From positions 23,913,501 through 23,977,500 of the forward strand of contig NC_068556.1 in NCBI RefSeq assembly GCF_022201045.2: a stretch of 64,000 nucleotides of DNA. The letters are read 5' to 3'. Shown in pieces: positions 24,184-36,640 of this stretch. Source of the DNA: Citrus sinensis (lineage: Eukaryota > Streptophyta > Magnoliopsida > Sapindales > Rutaceae). The position numbers and the translations under genes are program-made. Within the stretch, counting starts at the first letter, position 1. Every line of letters starts with the position of its first letter. The notes beneath the pieces were generated by a model, which saw nothing but the letters and a program-made list of their open reading frames with translations, was not told where the DNA came from and did no database searches.

Positions 24184-26182
24184 AGCAGATATTTGAGTTT
24201 CATAGATGGTGCCTTTCTAGGTCCACAACTTGAATGGGTATTTTGTTCAACACATAGCCGGTAAACTTTTTCATACCGATGTACATAACTTCCAGTTGAT
24301 GAATCTGGAATTTCAGGTTCGAGATTATTTATAATCATAAATAGTAATCGTGTGAATGAATAGTAATCATGTTTGTGAATAGTATCCATATGCGAGTTTG
24401 AAACTTTTGGTTTCAAACTTTTGTTTTATGGGTTATAACATTTTTGTTAATCCTCATATCCATATACGTTTTGGTCAGCGGCTTAGGCTTAACTCAGTAT
24501 TGACTTACTTTGAAATCAGAATTTTCTGAGGCAGTTGCCGATGCGCCCGAAGTCTAATCGGGATGATTTTGCGGTAAAATGCTTAGCTCGTCAAGATATT
24601 CACTATAATATAATATAGTGTTATTTCAAAACGTGCTTGTGATGATAACATGTTATAAATTTATATATCTCTATAAAACAAGATATAAAATAGATTAATT
24701 AGTTAATGAAATGAATTAATAAAACAAATAAAGAAACATACGAAGATAGAGATAAGAGAATTTAGCAGAGAGAAGTAGAGCCTGGGCTTCTTCTTGTTCA
24801 CTTCATCTTCATCCCTTTGCTAATACAATACATCCCATATAATGGCGTTAGTGAACCAATCGTACTGTATCAAGCATGCTCTTATTAGAAATATTTAATA
24901 TAGATATTACTGTTATACATAACATAATTAGGTAGTTAGTATAGTAGGAATTGTAGGTAACTGTTGGTTATTCACACCATATTTCATGACACAAAATTAA
25001 TTTTTAATTTTTTAAAATCATTGTCTATATTTTCATCATTTCAGCTACAATAACAAACATTCGGCCCTTATTGAACCAAGAGCAAGATCATGGTCCAAAG
25101 ATAAAACAACGTGGTTAACCTATCTGGCCCAAATGAAAAATTAAAAACGAAGGTTCAAAGAGAAAACTCTTGGAAAGCCCGTACTCGAAACGCTTCCTAC
25201 CCGGTAACACTCAAGCCACCCTAACTCCGCAGGCACAGGGCTTTTCACTGTCTCGTGTAATCTCTCTCATTTTTGTGCATGACATCTGGACCGTTTGCTC
25301 ACCAATCATATAATTGTACTAGAAAATAGAATCGCATTTCACGCGGCTTTGAAAACAAAATTTAATATTATCTTTTTTTTTATTTTACACTTAATGAAAC
25401 TGATAAAAAATATGAATTGACTTTTTTTTAAGATGAGGCAGCCTTATAAAAAATAAAAAAAACTATTAGCCAGCAATACAAATAAAGAAGCAACGCAAGA
25501 TAAAAAATAAAATGAGAGAATATATTATAAAGTGATTTTATTCATTCTAATTGTGTGTGTACAAAACAAAAAGATGAGCTCTCCTTTTATAGTTACATAA
25601 TCACTCCATGAAATTAATGAAAAATTATGGATCATAATTCCTTGTGAGATAATGTGAGTTATAGGGAAACTAAAGGTTGCTAATGGGAGATAGTGAAGAG
25701 ACTAAGAGATATATGTTATGAACATCTACATTTATTTTAATAAATTAATAACACTCTCCCTTGGATGTTCATTACAAAGAATATGCCTCATTAAAATCTT
25801 TACATAATTGTTATTATGTAATAACAATCAAATTAATTATGAGAAGATGAAAAGTCAAATCTAAAAGAAAATTTCTCTATTTATTAGATAATAAAAAATA
25901 TACAAATATGAGAAATGATGATGCCACGTCACCTCCTCAAATCCCAACTTTATATATATATATATATACTATTTTGGACGTAGGATGTTTCCATTCTTAA
26001 CTTAAATATTTGGCTAAGTGATGCCATTACATTTTGGGATTCTTAGTGCAGGCACTTTCTAGAGAAATTGAACGTCAAATCAGAGAATTTAATACATTTT
26101 TTCAATGGCGTCGTGTAAACTTTACTTTGGCTAGGATTTCCTGAGATGCTGGCAAGCCTAAAATCTGTATTGCAAATCTTCT
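24184..26182. other. Intergenic DNA, no gene seen
   Basis: AT-rich spacer. Apart from a possible LTR fragment (25440-25870) and a TA run near 25951-25970, I find no coding region, RNA gene or clear repeat. Confidence 0.45.
25440..25870. mobile_element. Possible solo-LTR fragment (copia-like fossil)
   Basis: The stretch around AACACTCTCCCTTGGATG (near 25750) followed by ATATGCCTCATTAAAA resembles a sequence that I remember in plant copia-type LTRs. No internal coding region, primer site or clear end repeats are seen, so boundaries are approximate and the call is tentative. If real it is an old, decayed remnant. Confidence 0.3.
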
Positions 26183-27475
26183 CTACTCTCGGTGAAACTT
26201 CCAAACTGAAAGAGAAAGATGTGGTATTCCTTTCCATCCAATTATCAAGCATTCCCCATTCCTATCAATCGTGCAAGAACTCCCACAAGCAAAACTCCTA
26301 AGTATCAACTCTGCTTGAAACAACGACCATGAGCTAAGCTCTGCTTCAACCAAACCAAACCTGTTGAACAAATCCCTCCATCCATCAATCTTCATGTGCC
26401 CGAAAATCCTCTCCTCACCCTCACTTGCAATGATGTTCCGAATATGCTGACCTGCGTACATTTCTTCAAATGTCATCCGATTAGCATGACACCTATTCAT
26501 ACAAACTTCCAGGCAATCAAATAAAGCACCAAAATGAAAGAGTGTCCCAAAAAATCTGTCTTCGAAAGTCTGTAAATTATCATTTGATTCAACTTCAATG
26601 ACGACCATAACGCATGGATTGATCTTTCTAAGCTCCGTGAGGAATGTTTCCAAACAATTCGGCTTTCTTATCATATGACTTAGGTGAACCGGTGAGTAGA
26701 CAGCAACGACTTCACCTTCGTTCGTCTCAAAATCTTTGATGTCTGTTAAAAATGATATATTGAATGGAAAGGGTAAATTTATGGTTTCAGCAAAGTTGGC
26801 CAACCTATTTTCTATCTCCTCAAATTTCTGCTTTGATGGTGTTGTTCCGACCACCATTGTTATCTTAAGAAGCTCAGGTGGACACCCTTGTCGAGTTGCA
26901 AGAGCTTGCATGATCGCGGGACAGTGGGATCCAGTTCTGGTTGCAAGATCAATTATATGAATTTTTTTTGCTGATGACACATTTTCTATCACTGCTTGGA
27001 TTCCTGCAAAGACAGTAACTTGATAAAAGGGGACTTTTTGATAACAGGCAATAAGAGCTTGCTTTGCACTTGCCATTACCTCTTCTGGGTGTAATAATAA
27101 CATTACTTCTTCACTCTTCAGTCCCTTTGATGTGATCCTCCCAGTTTCTAGATTAAACCTCTCTCGGAGAGCCTTACTGAAGTAATGCACCAGTCTTTGA
27201 ACCGGGTTGCCAGTTGTTGAAGAATACTTATCAACATGGTCTAGGAATATGCTAGCACGATCAAATTGTTGGCTGCCAATCTTCTCAGCAGAAAGTAATA
27301 GGAGATGAACAAGTTCCACACCCTTGATCCCCCCTTCAGGAAATCCAGTGGGAGAATTGCCACAGAAATGGTCAAGGCAGAAGAGATCGGGACGCCCGTG
27401 AAGAGAAAATTGAAGGTATCTTGTTATTGCAGCTCTTATGATATCTACTAATGATAATTCTCCCAAACCAGCCAT
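26183..27475 (-). CDS. GRAS family protein, short paralog 1
   Basis: Intronless 430-aa GRAS-domain transcriptional regulator. In order: leucine heptad I from about residue 53 (VELVHLLLLSAEKIGSQQFD), the NPVQRLVHYFSKALRERF helix, the VHIID core at about 171-177 (KIHIIDL), the LLKITMVVGTT block of leucine heptad II, a PFYRE-like region, and the C-terminal SAW block ending WKGIPHLSLSVWKF. It aligns with the C-terminal about 430 residues of the 600-aa gene at 42578-44380 and starts where that protein reads KLSVEEIMRIA. It has no DELLA or TVHYNP motif, so it cannot be gibberellin-regulated in the DELLA way even though relatives are often labelled RGL1-like. Its upstream sequence is shared with the other array members. 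It looks intact; expression is unknown. Confidence 0.93.
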   Translation of the reverse strand: MAGLGELSLVDIIRAAITRYLQFSLHGRPDLFCLDHFCGNSPTGFPEGGIKGVELVHLLLLSAEKIGSQQFDRASIFLDHVDKYSSTTGNPVQRLVHYFSKALRERFNLETGRITSKGLKSEEVMLLLHPEEVMASAKQALIACYQKVPFYQVTVFAGIQAVIENVSSAKKIHIIDLATRTGSHCPAIMQALATRQGCPPELLKITMVVGTTPSKQKFEEIENRLANFAETINLPFPFNISFLTDIKDFETNEGEVVAVYSPVHLSHMIRKPNCLETFLTELRKINPCVMVVIEVESNDNLQTFEDRFFGTLFHFGALFDCLEVCMNRCHANRMTFEEMYAGQHIRNIIASEGEERIFGHMKIDGWRDLFNRFGLVEAELSSWSLFQAELILRSFACGSSCTIDRNGECLIIGWKGIPHLSLSVWKFHRE

Positions 27476-28347
27476 GGCTCAAGTGGTTAAATCTTTTCTC
27501 TTCCTTCCCTTTTGAAGAATAATACTAGCTTCACACGACAATTGCCTTCTAAAAACTGTGTCATATCCTTTGGATTCACCGAATCACAAATAGGACAGAT
27601 TTCTTATGCTTCGTGTGAAGTTACTAAAATATTTGTAGGAAGTGATGGTGACTTTATCTATAAGTGGTCCAAAGACAGAACAAGACATGCATATCTTAGA
27701 TTTTAACGACTAAATCTTAAAGCTGTATTGAACATAATGACAAGGTTTTGCTTAAACTATAAGTTATCTTGCAATGTTTTTGTTGGATGTTGACAAGAGA
27801 AAAAGAGCTGGCATATGCTTTTGAGAAGTGCAATAGCATAATGTTGTTTCTTTGAGGTCGCTGCATTTATTGAGAACTGCTGGGCTTTTTGTTAACAAAA
27901 CTACCAAGACATAGGGTGTCGTAGTTCTGCTAAGAAAATTAGAAATATTTTCTGGGTTCATGCAAAAAGATGAAAGAAAAGTTACTGGAAGAATCATGTT
28001 TAGTTTAGGTGCGAATTGTGGACTAAAACTATAAACAAGGTACTATATATAAAGATTATTTGTAAAACATTTATATATAGGGGAAAAGATGATAGCTAAG
28101 CTGCAGAATTTGTCTTGTACAATGGAATAATAATACTCATCTCAACCAAAACAATCAGAAGAAAAATAATCTGACAATAGAATGAGACAACATTGTTATT
28201 TCTTTTCAGAGAATAGAGTTCTGATATAATTAATAGTGGCTGTCTCAAGACGGATTGAGTCCACTTTATTTATTCCATTGGCTAAGTAGCAAAGGTCTTA
28301 ATCCATACTGCGAGATCCCGAACTGAAGGAATAAAAGAATTGTGCTG
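27476..28347. other. Duplicated promoter region of GRAS paralog 1
   Basis: No separate gene. The stretch 27560-27600 (CCTTTGGATTCACCGAATCAC) and the part near 27775-27825 are recognisably related to the upstream DNA of the GRAS pseudogene (35097-35160, about 35335-35390) and of GRAS paralog 3 (39090-39145). The duplicated unit therefore included at least 300-500 bp of promoter. Confidence 0.55.
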
Positions 28348-28352
28348 CAAAT

Positions 28353-28735
28353 ACTTAAATTCTTATGAATTGCTTAAGTATGCAAGCAGAGCAGAAAGAC
28401 AAACAACCTTTTCATATATTATGATGACATTCGAAAGATATACACATCCTTCACATATTTATACTAAACGTAAAAATGGTAGCTTGCTCAAAGGGAAAAC
28501 AGAAATGAATAAGACAAAAGATTACAGCTGCACTAGCCAATCATTGAAAACATTCTAGAAACTCCAGCTTGCAGTATTCACGTGAAAATATTCCCCTGCA
28601 TAACAGTTTTGCCAGCTCATTGAATACACCTCAGCTTCTTCATCAGCTGGCTGCTGGATATTGCTGCTCAGGTGGTGTGCCAACATGGCCTTGGGGTCAA
28701 TTGTTGACTCATCTTCATAGTCTGAATTCTCAACA
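28353..28735 (-). repeat. 3' LTR of the copia element
   Basis: A 383-bp direct copy of 33276-33658. In element orientation it begins TGTTGAGAATTC and ends GAATTTAAGT, so its end is not the usual CA. A purine-rich tract (TTTGAGAGAGGG) precedes it. Confidence 0.93.
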
Positions 28736-31700
28736 CCCTCTCTCAAACTTAAGGTCTTGTCAAAGACATTAAGTTTGCTTCTAAATTGACTGAACTTGTA
28801 ATAAGGCAATGGCTTGGTTAGTATGTCTGCAACTTGATCTCTGCTGGCTACAAAACTGATTTCCAGCTCTCCTTAAGTGACTTTGTCTCTAATGAAATAA
28901 AGGTCTATCTCAAAATGCTTTGTCTTTGAGTGATACACTGGATTTGTGGCTATTGCTGCTGCACTTGTGCTATCACTTAAGATCATTGGAACTCTTTGCA
29001 TCTTGATTTCCAATTCACCAAACAGAGAATTTATCCAAGTGATTTCAGTAGTACACAAAGCTATGGCCCTGTACTCGGACTCAGCTGTCGATCTTGCTAC
29101 CATGCCTTGCTTTCTTGAGCTCCAAGCTACTAAATTGTCTCCCAAAAACACACAATATCCACTTACTGATCTTCTGTCATCTGGATCACTAGTCCAGTCA
29201 GCATCAGTATAAGCTATCAAATCTAGATGTTCTGACTTCTGGAACTTTAAACACATGTTTGCAGTGCTCTTTAGGTACCTCAACACTCGTTTGCAAGCTG
29301 TCCAGTGAGATTGTCTTGGGTCAGACAGGTATTGGCTGAGCTTGTTAACAGAATATGCAAGCTCTGGTCTTGTTAGAACAGCATACTGTAGACTTCCTAC
29401 AACACTCCTATAAAATGAGGGATTGTCAAGCTTGGTGCCTTCACCCTTCTTTAGTTTTTCTGCTGTGCTGAATGGTGACTCTATTCCCTTGCAACTCTCC
29501 ATCTCTGTTTTAGCTAATAGGTCTTGAACATATTTAGCTTGAGAGAGCATAATGGAGTTCTGATTTCTTATAACCTGTATCCCAAGGAAGTAGCTTAAAT
29601 TTCCAAGATCTTTCAGTGCAAAGGCTCCACTTAACTTTCCTATCACTTCCTCAATACCCTTGCTGTTATTTCCAGTCACAATTATGTCATCTACATACAC
29701 AAGCACAATGATTATTTCAGCACTGCTTCTTTTGAAGAATAGAGAAGTATCACACTTGGAGTTGTTGAATCCCCAAGAGCACAGAGCATTCTTTAATTTG
29801 TCAAACCATGCTCTGGGTGCTTGTCTCAGTCCATAAAGAGCTTTCTTGAGCTTGCATATGTAGTTTGGTCTTCTCCTATCCTCAAATCCCTCAGGTTGTG
29901 GCATGTACACTGTCTCTGTCAGATCTCCATTCAGAAATGCATTATTTATGTCAACCTGCCTCAACAGCCAATCATTACTTACAGCCAAAGTTAAAATGAT
30001 TCTGATTGTTGCAGCTTTAACCACAGGGCTGAAAGTCTCATTAAAGTCAAGTCCTGGTGTCTGCAGAAACCCCTTCACGACAAGTCTAGCTTTGTATCTA
30101 TTTATGGTGCCATCTGGATTTTCCTTTACTTTGTACACCCATTTGTTGCCAATGAGTTTGTAGTTCTGGTCATGTGGAATTAAGGTCCAGGTTTGGTTTT
30201 TGACAAGAGCATTATATTCATCTTCCATTGCTCTTCTTCATTTAGGATCTTTCAGTGCCACAGTGGAGTCAGGGGGTAAGGAAGTTTGAGATTGAGTGGA
30301 TGTTTGATAAACCTTTGGCTTGAAAATCCCTGCTTTTGACCTAGTGATCATGGGATGTAAGGAGGCTTGAGTGTTTGGTTCTGTTATGGGAGGCAAGGTG
30401 CAGTTTTCTACTGAGGTATTTGGTGAGAGTTCAACAGGTGAGTGGTTGTCTGATATAGAGTTGAGGCTCAAATTCTGACAAGCTTCATCTTGACTAAAAC
30501 TTGGGAGCTGTTCTGAGTTTCCAGCAGTGGCCTGAGATTGACTATGAGCTGCATTTTGTTGTGTTGACTCAGGAGGAACACTAGTGGAGAAAGATACAAC
30601 TTGAAATTTTTCTAGAATTGTGGGGGAATCATTTTGGTCAGTGAGCCTTTGCTTGCAGAAATTTGAGTCATTTTGAAAAGGGAATGAATGTTCATTAAAT
30701 TTGACACTGGCTGAAATGTAGATCCTCCCAGAATGATGCATGCAAATGTAACCTTTGTGACTGATGCTAATGCCTAGTAGTGTGCACTTGGAAGTGTGAA
30801 AATCAAACTTATGCTTGTTGTAGGGTCTTAAGTATGGATAACATTCACAACCGAAAACTTTAATTTGGGAATAATCTGGTTTGGTGAGATATAACAGCTC
30901 AAATGGAGTTTTGTTTTCAAGAATAGGTGAGGTTAATCTGTTTATGATGTAGGTGGCATAGCTGAAAGCTTCTTGCCAATATCTCAAAGGCATTTTTGCT
31001 TGGGCTAGTAATGTTAGGCCAGTTTCCACAATGTGTCTGTGCTTTCTCTCCACCTTTCCATTTTGTTCATGTAAATAAGGGCATGAGTGTCTTAAGGCTA
31101 TTCCTTCTTTCTTGAGAAAGGGTTCGAAAGTTTTAAACTCCCCACCCATGTCTGTTTGTAAAGCCTTGATTCTTAAATTTAGCTGATTTTCTACTTGGTT
31201 TTTAAACACAATGAATGTGTCAAGGGCCTGTGATTTTGTTGTTAAGGGAAACAACCATGTGTATCTTGTCTTGTCATCCACAAATGATATGTAATATTTG
31301 TGTCCATGGGTAGATGGAATGGGTGCTGGTCCCCAGAGATCACTGTGTATTAGTTCTAAGGCTGTGCTGGTCTTGGTTTCAATGCTTTTAAAGTTCAGTT
31401 TTGATTGCTTTCCATACTGACAAGCATTACAGAATAAGGGAAAGATATTTTTATTTAAGTTGAGCTGATTACAAGATAATAGAGTATTTTTCAGAACTGA
31501 CTCATTTGGATGCCCCAGCCTATGGTGCCAGAGATCCATTTCATTTGTTTTAAGATCCCTACTGCTTGTATCAGCTCTACTGGACTCGACAACACTGGCA
31601 CCAACACTGGCACCTAAAGACTCATTACTACTGAAATTGAAACATGCCATTGACATTGGATTGCTAATGCAACTTATTGACTCGGGTATTGGAAATGAAG

Positions 31701-33275
31701 ATAGCTCAGCAGCATAAGTAACCTTGTTGCCACTCAAATGAGTTAGCATGCACAGCAACTCATATAGTCCATCTCTAGCCACTCCTTTCACCAGAATTCT
31801 CCCTTGGCTCTTGTCCTTGATGAAGCAAACAGATTTTTGAAACTCAACATCAATATCATTATCATGAAGCAATTTAGAAACACTAATGAGATTTTTGGTA
31901 ATATCAGGTACAAACAAAATATGATTTAATTTGATATGTTTGTGTGGACTGTAAGTGGGCAATATAGAATAACCAATGTGAGAGATGTGAAGTTTGTTAC
32001 CATTACCAACAGTGAGCTTGTCATTACCTTGGTACTCTGAGTTCAGGTTCATGTTTCCAATAGTATTGGTCACATGATTTGTGGCACCACTGTCAATGTA
32101 CCAGGCATTGCTGCTTTGTCCTTTTGCTGTGGCCATGTAGGCTCCTCTCCTCCTATTTGGCTGTGGCACATAATTTTTCTTAAACCTATGCCAGCATTCA
32201 GCAGCTGTGTGTCCCATTTTGAGGCAGATTTGGCATGGACCCTTTGGCTCAGAACCTTCACCTTCTGCAGCAGCTTTGCCTTTGCCTTTGTCTTGAATAT
32301 TTTGATTTCCCTGACCATGACCACCATTGCCACCATTTCCAGTGCCACCACCAGGATTTCTGAAGACTATCCCAGGTTGTTGCTGACTGCCAAATCTTTC
32401 ACCATTGCCCCAGTTCCTCCTGCCATTTCTCATCTGTGTGAAGTTAGCCTCAAGAGTCCCTGGGCTGAGGTTTTGCTCAGTCCTGGTTTCTTGGCTGAGG
32501 AGCATGCTGTAGACCTCTGACAATGAAGGAGTTTCTGGCATAGAGTTAATGTTAGTGACAACAGAGTCATATTCAGATCCTACTCCAGCTAAGACACACA
32601 TAATAAAGTCCTCATCACTCATGTTATTTCCAGCTGCTCTGAGTGTGTTTAGGATAGTTTTCATCCTGGAGTAATAATCATGGATTGTAAGAGAGCCCTT
32701 TTTAGTGGTTTGAATCTGTGTCCTCAAATATAGGATTCTAGCTCTTGTTCTTGCACCATACTGATTGGTGAGAGTTGTCCAAACTTCATGTGAAGTAGAA
32801 CAATCCACCACAGTGCCGAGGACACCCTCACTGAGAGATGAGAGCAACCAGCTCAAAAGAATGTGATCCTGTTTCTTCCAGATTTGATATTCTGGATTTT
32901 GGTGGGTAATGGTAGCTTGGTTAGGTCCAGGACTGGTGAAATATCTGGGGGGACAGGTATAGCTTCCATTTATGAAGCCTTCGAGCTCATTTGCTCGTAT
33001 GCTGGAGACCACTTGTGATCTCCAGAGCATGAAATTGTTCTGTGTTAGCTTGATGGGAGTGGTGAACACATATGTGTTGCTGGTGATATGTTGGGTAGGA
33101 GATGGGTTCATTATGGTCACATTTCTTGTGTTATTATCTGGATTCTGATTGTCGATATTTTCAGGTTGGTTTTGATTCAAATCATTTGGTTGATCATCTG
33201 GATTTTCCAGAGTTTGATTCATGTTTGTTTGTGAATTTCTGCTGCTTTCCATAGCTCAAAGTTGCTCTGATACCA

Positions 33276-33658
33276 ACTTAAATTCTTATGAATTGCTTAA
33301 GTATGCAAGCAGAGCAGAAAGACAAACAACCTTTTCATATATTATGATGACATTCGAAAGATATACACATCCTTCACATATTTATACTAAACGTAAAAAT
33401 GGTAGCTTGCTCAAAGGGAAAACAGAAATGAATAAGACAAAAGATTACAGCTGCACTAGCCAATCATTGAAAACATTCTAGAAACTCCAGCTTGCAGTAT
33501 TCACGTGAAAATATTCCCCTGCATAACAGTTTTGCCAGCTCATTGAATACACCTCAGCTTCTTCATCAGCTGGCTGCTGGATATTGCTGCTCAGGTGGTG
33601 TGCCAACATGGCCTTGGGGTCAATTGTTGACTCATCTTCATAGTCTGAATTCTCAACA
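33276..33658 (-). repeat. 5' LTR of the copia element
   Basis: 383 bp, matching the other LTR base for base wherever I compared them. The initiator-tRNA primer site follows it without a gap. Confidence 0.93.
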
Positions 33659-33719
33659 CAAATAACATAGGCAATTTTAGTAGTTATAAATTCCACAATT
33701 CAACTCCTTCTCTAGTATT

Positions 33720-34929
33720 GCTGAAACTTCCGAACGGAAAGAGAAGGATGTGGTGACCCTTTCCATCCTATAATTAGGCATTTTCCATTCCTACCAATTG
33801 TGCAAGAACTCGCACAAGAGAAATTCTTAAGCAACAATTCTGCTTGAAATATGGAAGATGTACTAATTTCTGCTTATACCATTCCAAATTCGGGAAAAAG
33901 TTTCCTCCAAGCATCGATCTTCATGTGCCCGAAAATCATCAATTCGCCTTCATTTGCATTTTGCAGTAGTAGCAAATATGCTGATCTAAGAACATTTCTT
34001 TGAATGTCAACCATTTTGGATCGCATGGCACCATACAAGCTTCCAGGCAATCTAGAGCAGAACTATAGTGAAAGAGTGCCTCAAAAAAGCGGTCTTCAAA
34101 CGTCGATAAATTATGATTTGCTTCAACTTCAATGACCACCATCACGGTTTAATGTGTCTTACCACTTACCAGTGACATTACCCAATCAGGCTGTCTTGTC
34201 ATTTGACTTGGCACAAGGGGACACTAGACAGCTAATTCTTCACCGGTGTTCAATTCAAATATTCCTTTGCGAAGATCTCTAGTTTCTGTTGCGAAAGCAA
34301 TTTTGGATGAAAAGGGTAAGTTTAAGGTCTCAGCAAAGTAAGCGAACATTTTTCCTGTCTCCTCAACTTTTTGCTTCGATGTTGTTCTAACTGCAGTTGC
34401 CTTCAGAAGCTCAAGTGGACATTCTTGTCGAGTCGCAAGAGGTTGCGTGTGCTCCACTTCTGATTGCAAGGTTAATGAAATAACTCTTTTTGCCGATGCC
34501 ACATTTTCTGCTATTGCTTGCATCCCTGCATACTGCGTAACTTGATAAAATGGAAATTCAAGGTAACAGGCAATTAGAGCAGGTTTCAAACTTAGAATTT
34601 CCTCTTCTGGGATGCAACAGCTTGATTTCCTCATCTTTTACTCCCTTTCATGTGATTCTCCCTGTGTCCTGGTTCAACCTTTCTTGAATAGCTTTACTGA
34701 AATGATGAACAAGTCTTTCTACTGCATTACCTACTTTGGAAGAAAAGTTTTCAAAATCGTCTAGCAATATGCTAGCATGATCAGATTGTTGGCTGCCAAT
34801 CTTCTCAGCACATACCATTAGCAACTGCACAAGTTCCACTTCAAAACTCGTGCGGGAAGAAGATCGTAAGTATCTTGTTATTGCAGCTCTTATGACATCT
34901 ACGGTTGATCATTCTCTGGAGCCCGCCAC
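33720..34929 (-). pseudogene. GRAS pseudogene (array unit 2)
   Basis: Decayed paralog of the GRAS genes on either side. Recognisable pieces in coding order: LHR I (MELVQLLMVCAEKIGSQQSD), the ERLVHHFSKAIQERLNQDTG helix, CYLEFPFYQVTQYAGMQAIA, the degraded VHIID region, LELLKATAV, and a C-terminal piece with LDCLEACMVPCDPKWLTFKE. The frame is split by several frameshifts and stops. The start codon aligned with that of paralog 3 reads GTG (34927-34929). The segment corresponding to the N-terminal leader between the start and LHR I is largely deleted (direct join near 34840). The promoter side is still similar to that of paralog 3. It is a host gene relic, not a transposon. Confidence 0.92.
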
Positions 34930-35456
34930 GGCTCAATTGAATGAAAGCTGGTATCCTTATTCTCAGTACTTCAAACCCACTTACTTTGGCAATGCAAATA
35001 TAAGAGAAATAAAAAGTATTTTCCACCTCCAGACCTTTCAGAAAATTACAACGGCACCATACGAAGTTGCAACCTTTACGTTCTAAAAAAGTCAATTTAA
35101 TCCCTTGGATTTATCAAATCACAGGTGGAGATTGGCCCATAGGAATAGATAGGACATTTTATTTTTTTAATTATGGTTATTGTTCAGATACTATAAGAGC
35201 TCTAAGGTGATGGAAACTAACTTCGTCAACAATAGAAGAAGACAAGCATGTCTTATTTTTCGACAGTAGCTTAATACTACCTTGATTATTATGAGAAGAT
35301 ATGAATTGAAGGACGGTTCTTTAGAACTTGACATTGCTTTTTGTTTGCTATTGAACAAGAAAGAAAGCTGCTGATATGTTTATGAACTTCCTTCGATCAA
35401 GACCACACAAAATGAGAAGTGCAGGGCAATTCTGAAGTTAAAAGAACTATTTGCCA
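34930..35456. other. Former promoter region of the GRAS pseudogene
   Basis: No gene. The segment 34945-35150 aligns with the upstream region of GRAS paralog 3 (38935-39140): shared CAGTACTTCAAACCCACTT-like, AATATAAGAGAAATA and GGATTTATCAAATCACAG phrases. It is retained by common descent. Confidence 0.6.
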
Positions 35457-35622
35457 AAGTGAATGCCAACCCTATGACTTTATGGTATAAAGTGCTTGAA
35501 AATTGAAGTCATGGATCGAATTTATATTCTTCAAGTGACATATTTTATAAATATAAGTGTGTATCTTAAGGTTGTTTCATTATCGGTCACAAATGTCATA
35601 ACCAAATTACATTCAAGAGATA
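35457..35622. repeat. Flank repeat of the GRAS array, copy A
   Basis: A roughly 166-bp segment (AAAGTGAATGCCAACCC ... CCAAATTACATTCAAGAG) nearly identical to 37257-37423 and more distantly related to 39300-39478. It marks the upstream edge of the duplicated GRAS unit. Confidence 0.88.
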
Positions 35623-35637
35623 CATAAGGTTAAATTA

Positions 35638-35895
35638 TTGTATGTGCGATACATAGTTTAAAAAATAAATAATTCTAAATATGAAGGACGAACAAATTAA
35701 GTAATAAATACCATTACCAAATAATAGTGCGTGGTCCACTATAGATAATGGATCAACGATTTAGATTTCACCTAAAATAAGTAGGTAAGATTAATGGCTA
35801 GTGTTAAATCATTGCATGTGCGAAACATGGTCCACAAAATAAATACTTAAATAGTAGTAAATAAGAAAGACGAACAAAGTAATCAAATACCATGT
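35638..35895. repeat. Imperfect direct repeat beside flank copy A
   Basis: Two related units, about 35638-35710 and about 35813-35895, share GTGCGA.ACAT.GT, AAAATAAATA and GACGAACAAA phrases. They look like an old duplication of about 175 bp. No coding content. Confidence 0.55.
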
Positions 35896-36169
35896 CATCA
35901 TATTTATAAAAAAAAATATAAAAAAAAAGATAGGGAAAACTTAAAATGCTTATAATTATAACAATATAACCGGACATTGCTACGTTTAGTTATAGCCTGT
36001 AGATCCACTAAAAAAAACTCGAAAATTTACATATAATACTTACGAATTTATCCATGCATATACATGTATATTTAAAGTACAAAATGAGCCCCTTGATCCC
36101 CCCCAAAAAAAAGAGAATTAATAAAAAAAAGGGGGGAAAAATCTTATCCAATTTGGGAAATTGCGTCAC

Positions 36170-36640
36170 CCAAAAATCCAAATCACACTCGATTGATTAA
36201 CCTACATTTATATATCATTATTAATGAATTAATATAATTGTTACTATTAATTAATATATTATTAACAATAATATCTTAATAATTATTGTTCTTGAATAAA
36301 TAATCACAATAATTAATATTACTATTATTAATTAATTACTATACTATTATAATAATTATTAATATAATTATAATAATTAATTAAATAATATATTTATTAC
36401 TAATAATTAATATATTTATTACTAATAATTAATATATTATTAACAATAATTATTAATAATTATAATTTTTGAATAAATAATCACAATAATTAATATATTA
36501 TTTTAATTAAGTAATTAATATTAATATTATTAGTTAATATATTTTTATAATAATTGTTAATGTAGTTATTATAATTAATTTTTTTTTTTACAATTAATTA
36601 ATATATTTGTTAATGGTAATTATGACAATAATCCATTAAG
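36170..36640. repeat. AT-only low-complexity block
   Basis: About 470 bp made almost entirely of ATTAATTA-, TAATAATTA- and TTATTAATA-like words, with local direct repeats. It is followed to about 36850 by AATTC/ATTCC-rich simple sequence (TTCCGATTC, CATTCC words). No gene. Confidence 0.8.

Larger units (their letters stand above)
28353..33658 (-). mobile_element. Ty1/copia LTR retrotransposon, young and nearly whole
   Basis: Element of 5306 bp transcribed on the minus strand and flanked by the 5-bp target duplication CAAAT (28348-28352 and 33659-33663). Parts in element order: 5' LTR (33276-33658), primer-binding site TGGTATCAGAGC matching initiator tRNA-Met directly after the LTR, gag with a zinc knuckle (CQICLKMGHTAAECWH), protease (WYIDSGATNHV), integrase (HHRLGHPNESVL, then the DLWGPAPIPSTHGHKYYISF core), reverse transcriptase (RQVDINNAFLNGDLTETVYM, LVYVDDIIVTGN), RNase H (AYTDADWTSDPDDRRSVSGY), polypurine tract, and 3' LTR. 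The coding region is open in two long stretches, with about one or two breaks overall. LTRs of equal length that look identical by eye suggest a recent insertion. It sits in the spacer between two GRAS copies. Confidence 0.96.

Noticed and set aside
24162-24416. 84-aa minus-strand frame
   Set aside because: Overlaps the end of the tandem repeat behind the pseudogene and shows no family features.
32074-32520. 148-aa open frame on the plus strand
   Set aside because: Lies antisense to the gag region of the copia element; a shadow of that coding sequence.
36180-36640. CRISPR-like or satellite array
   Set aside because: Repeats are irregular AT words without constant unit or spacer length.
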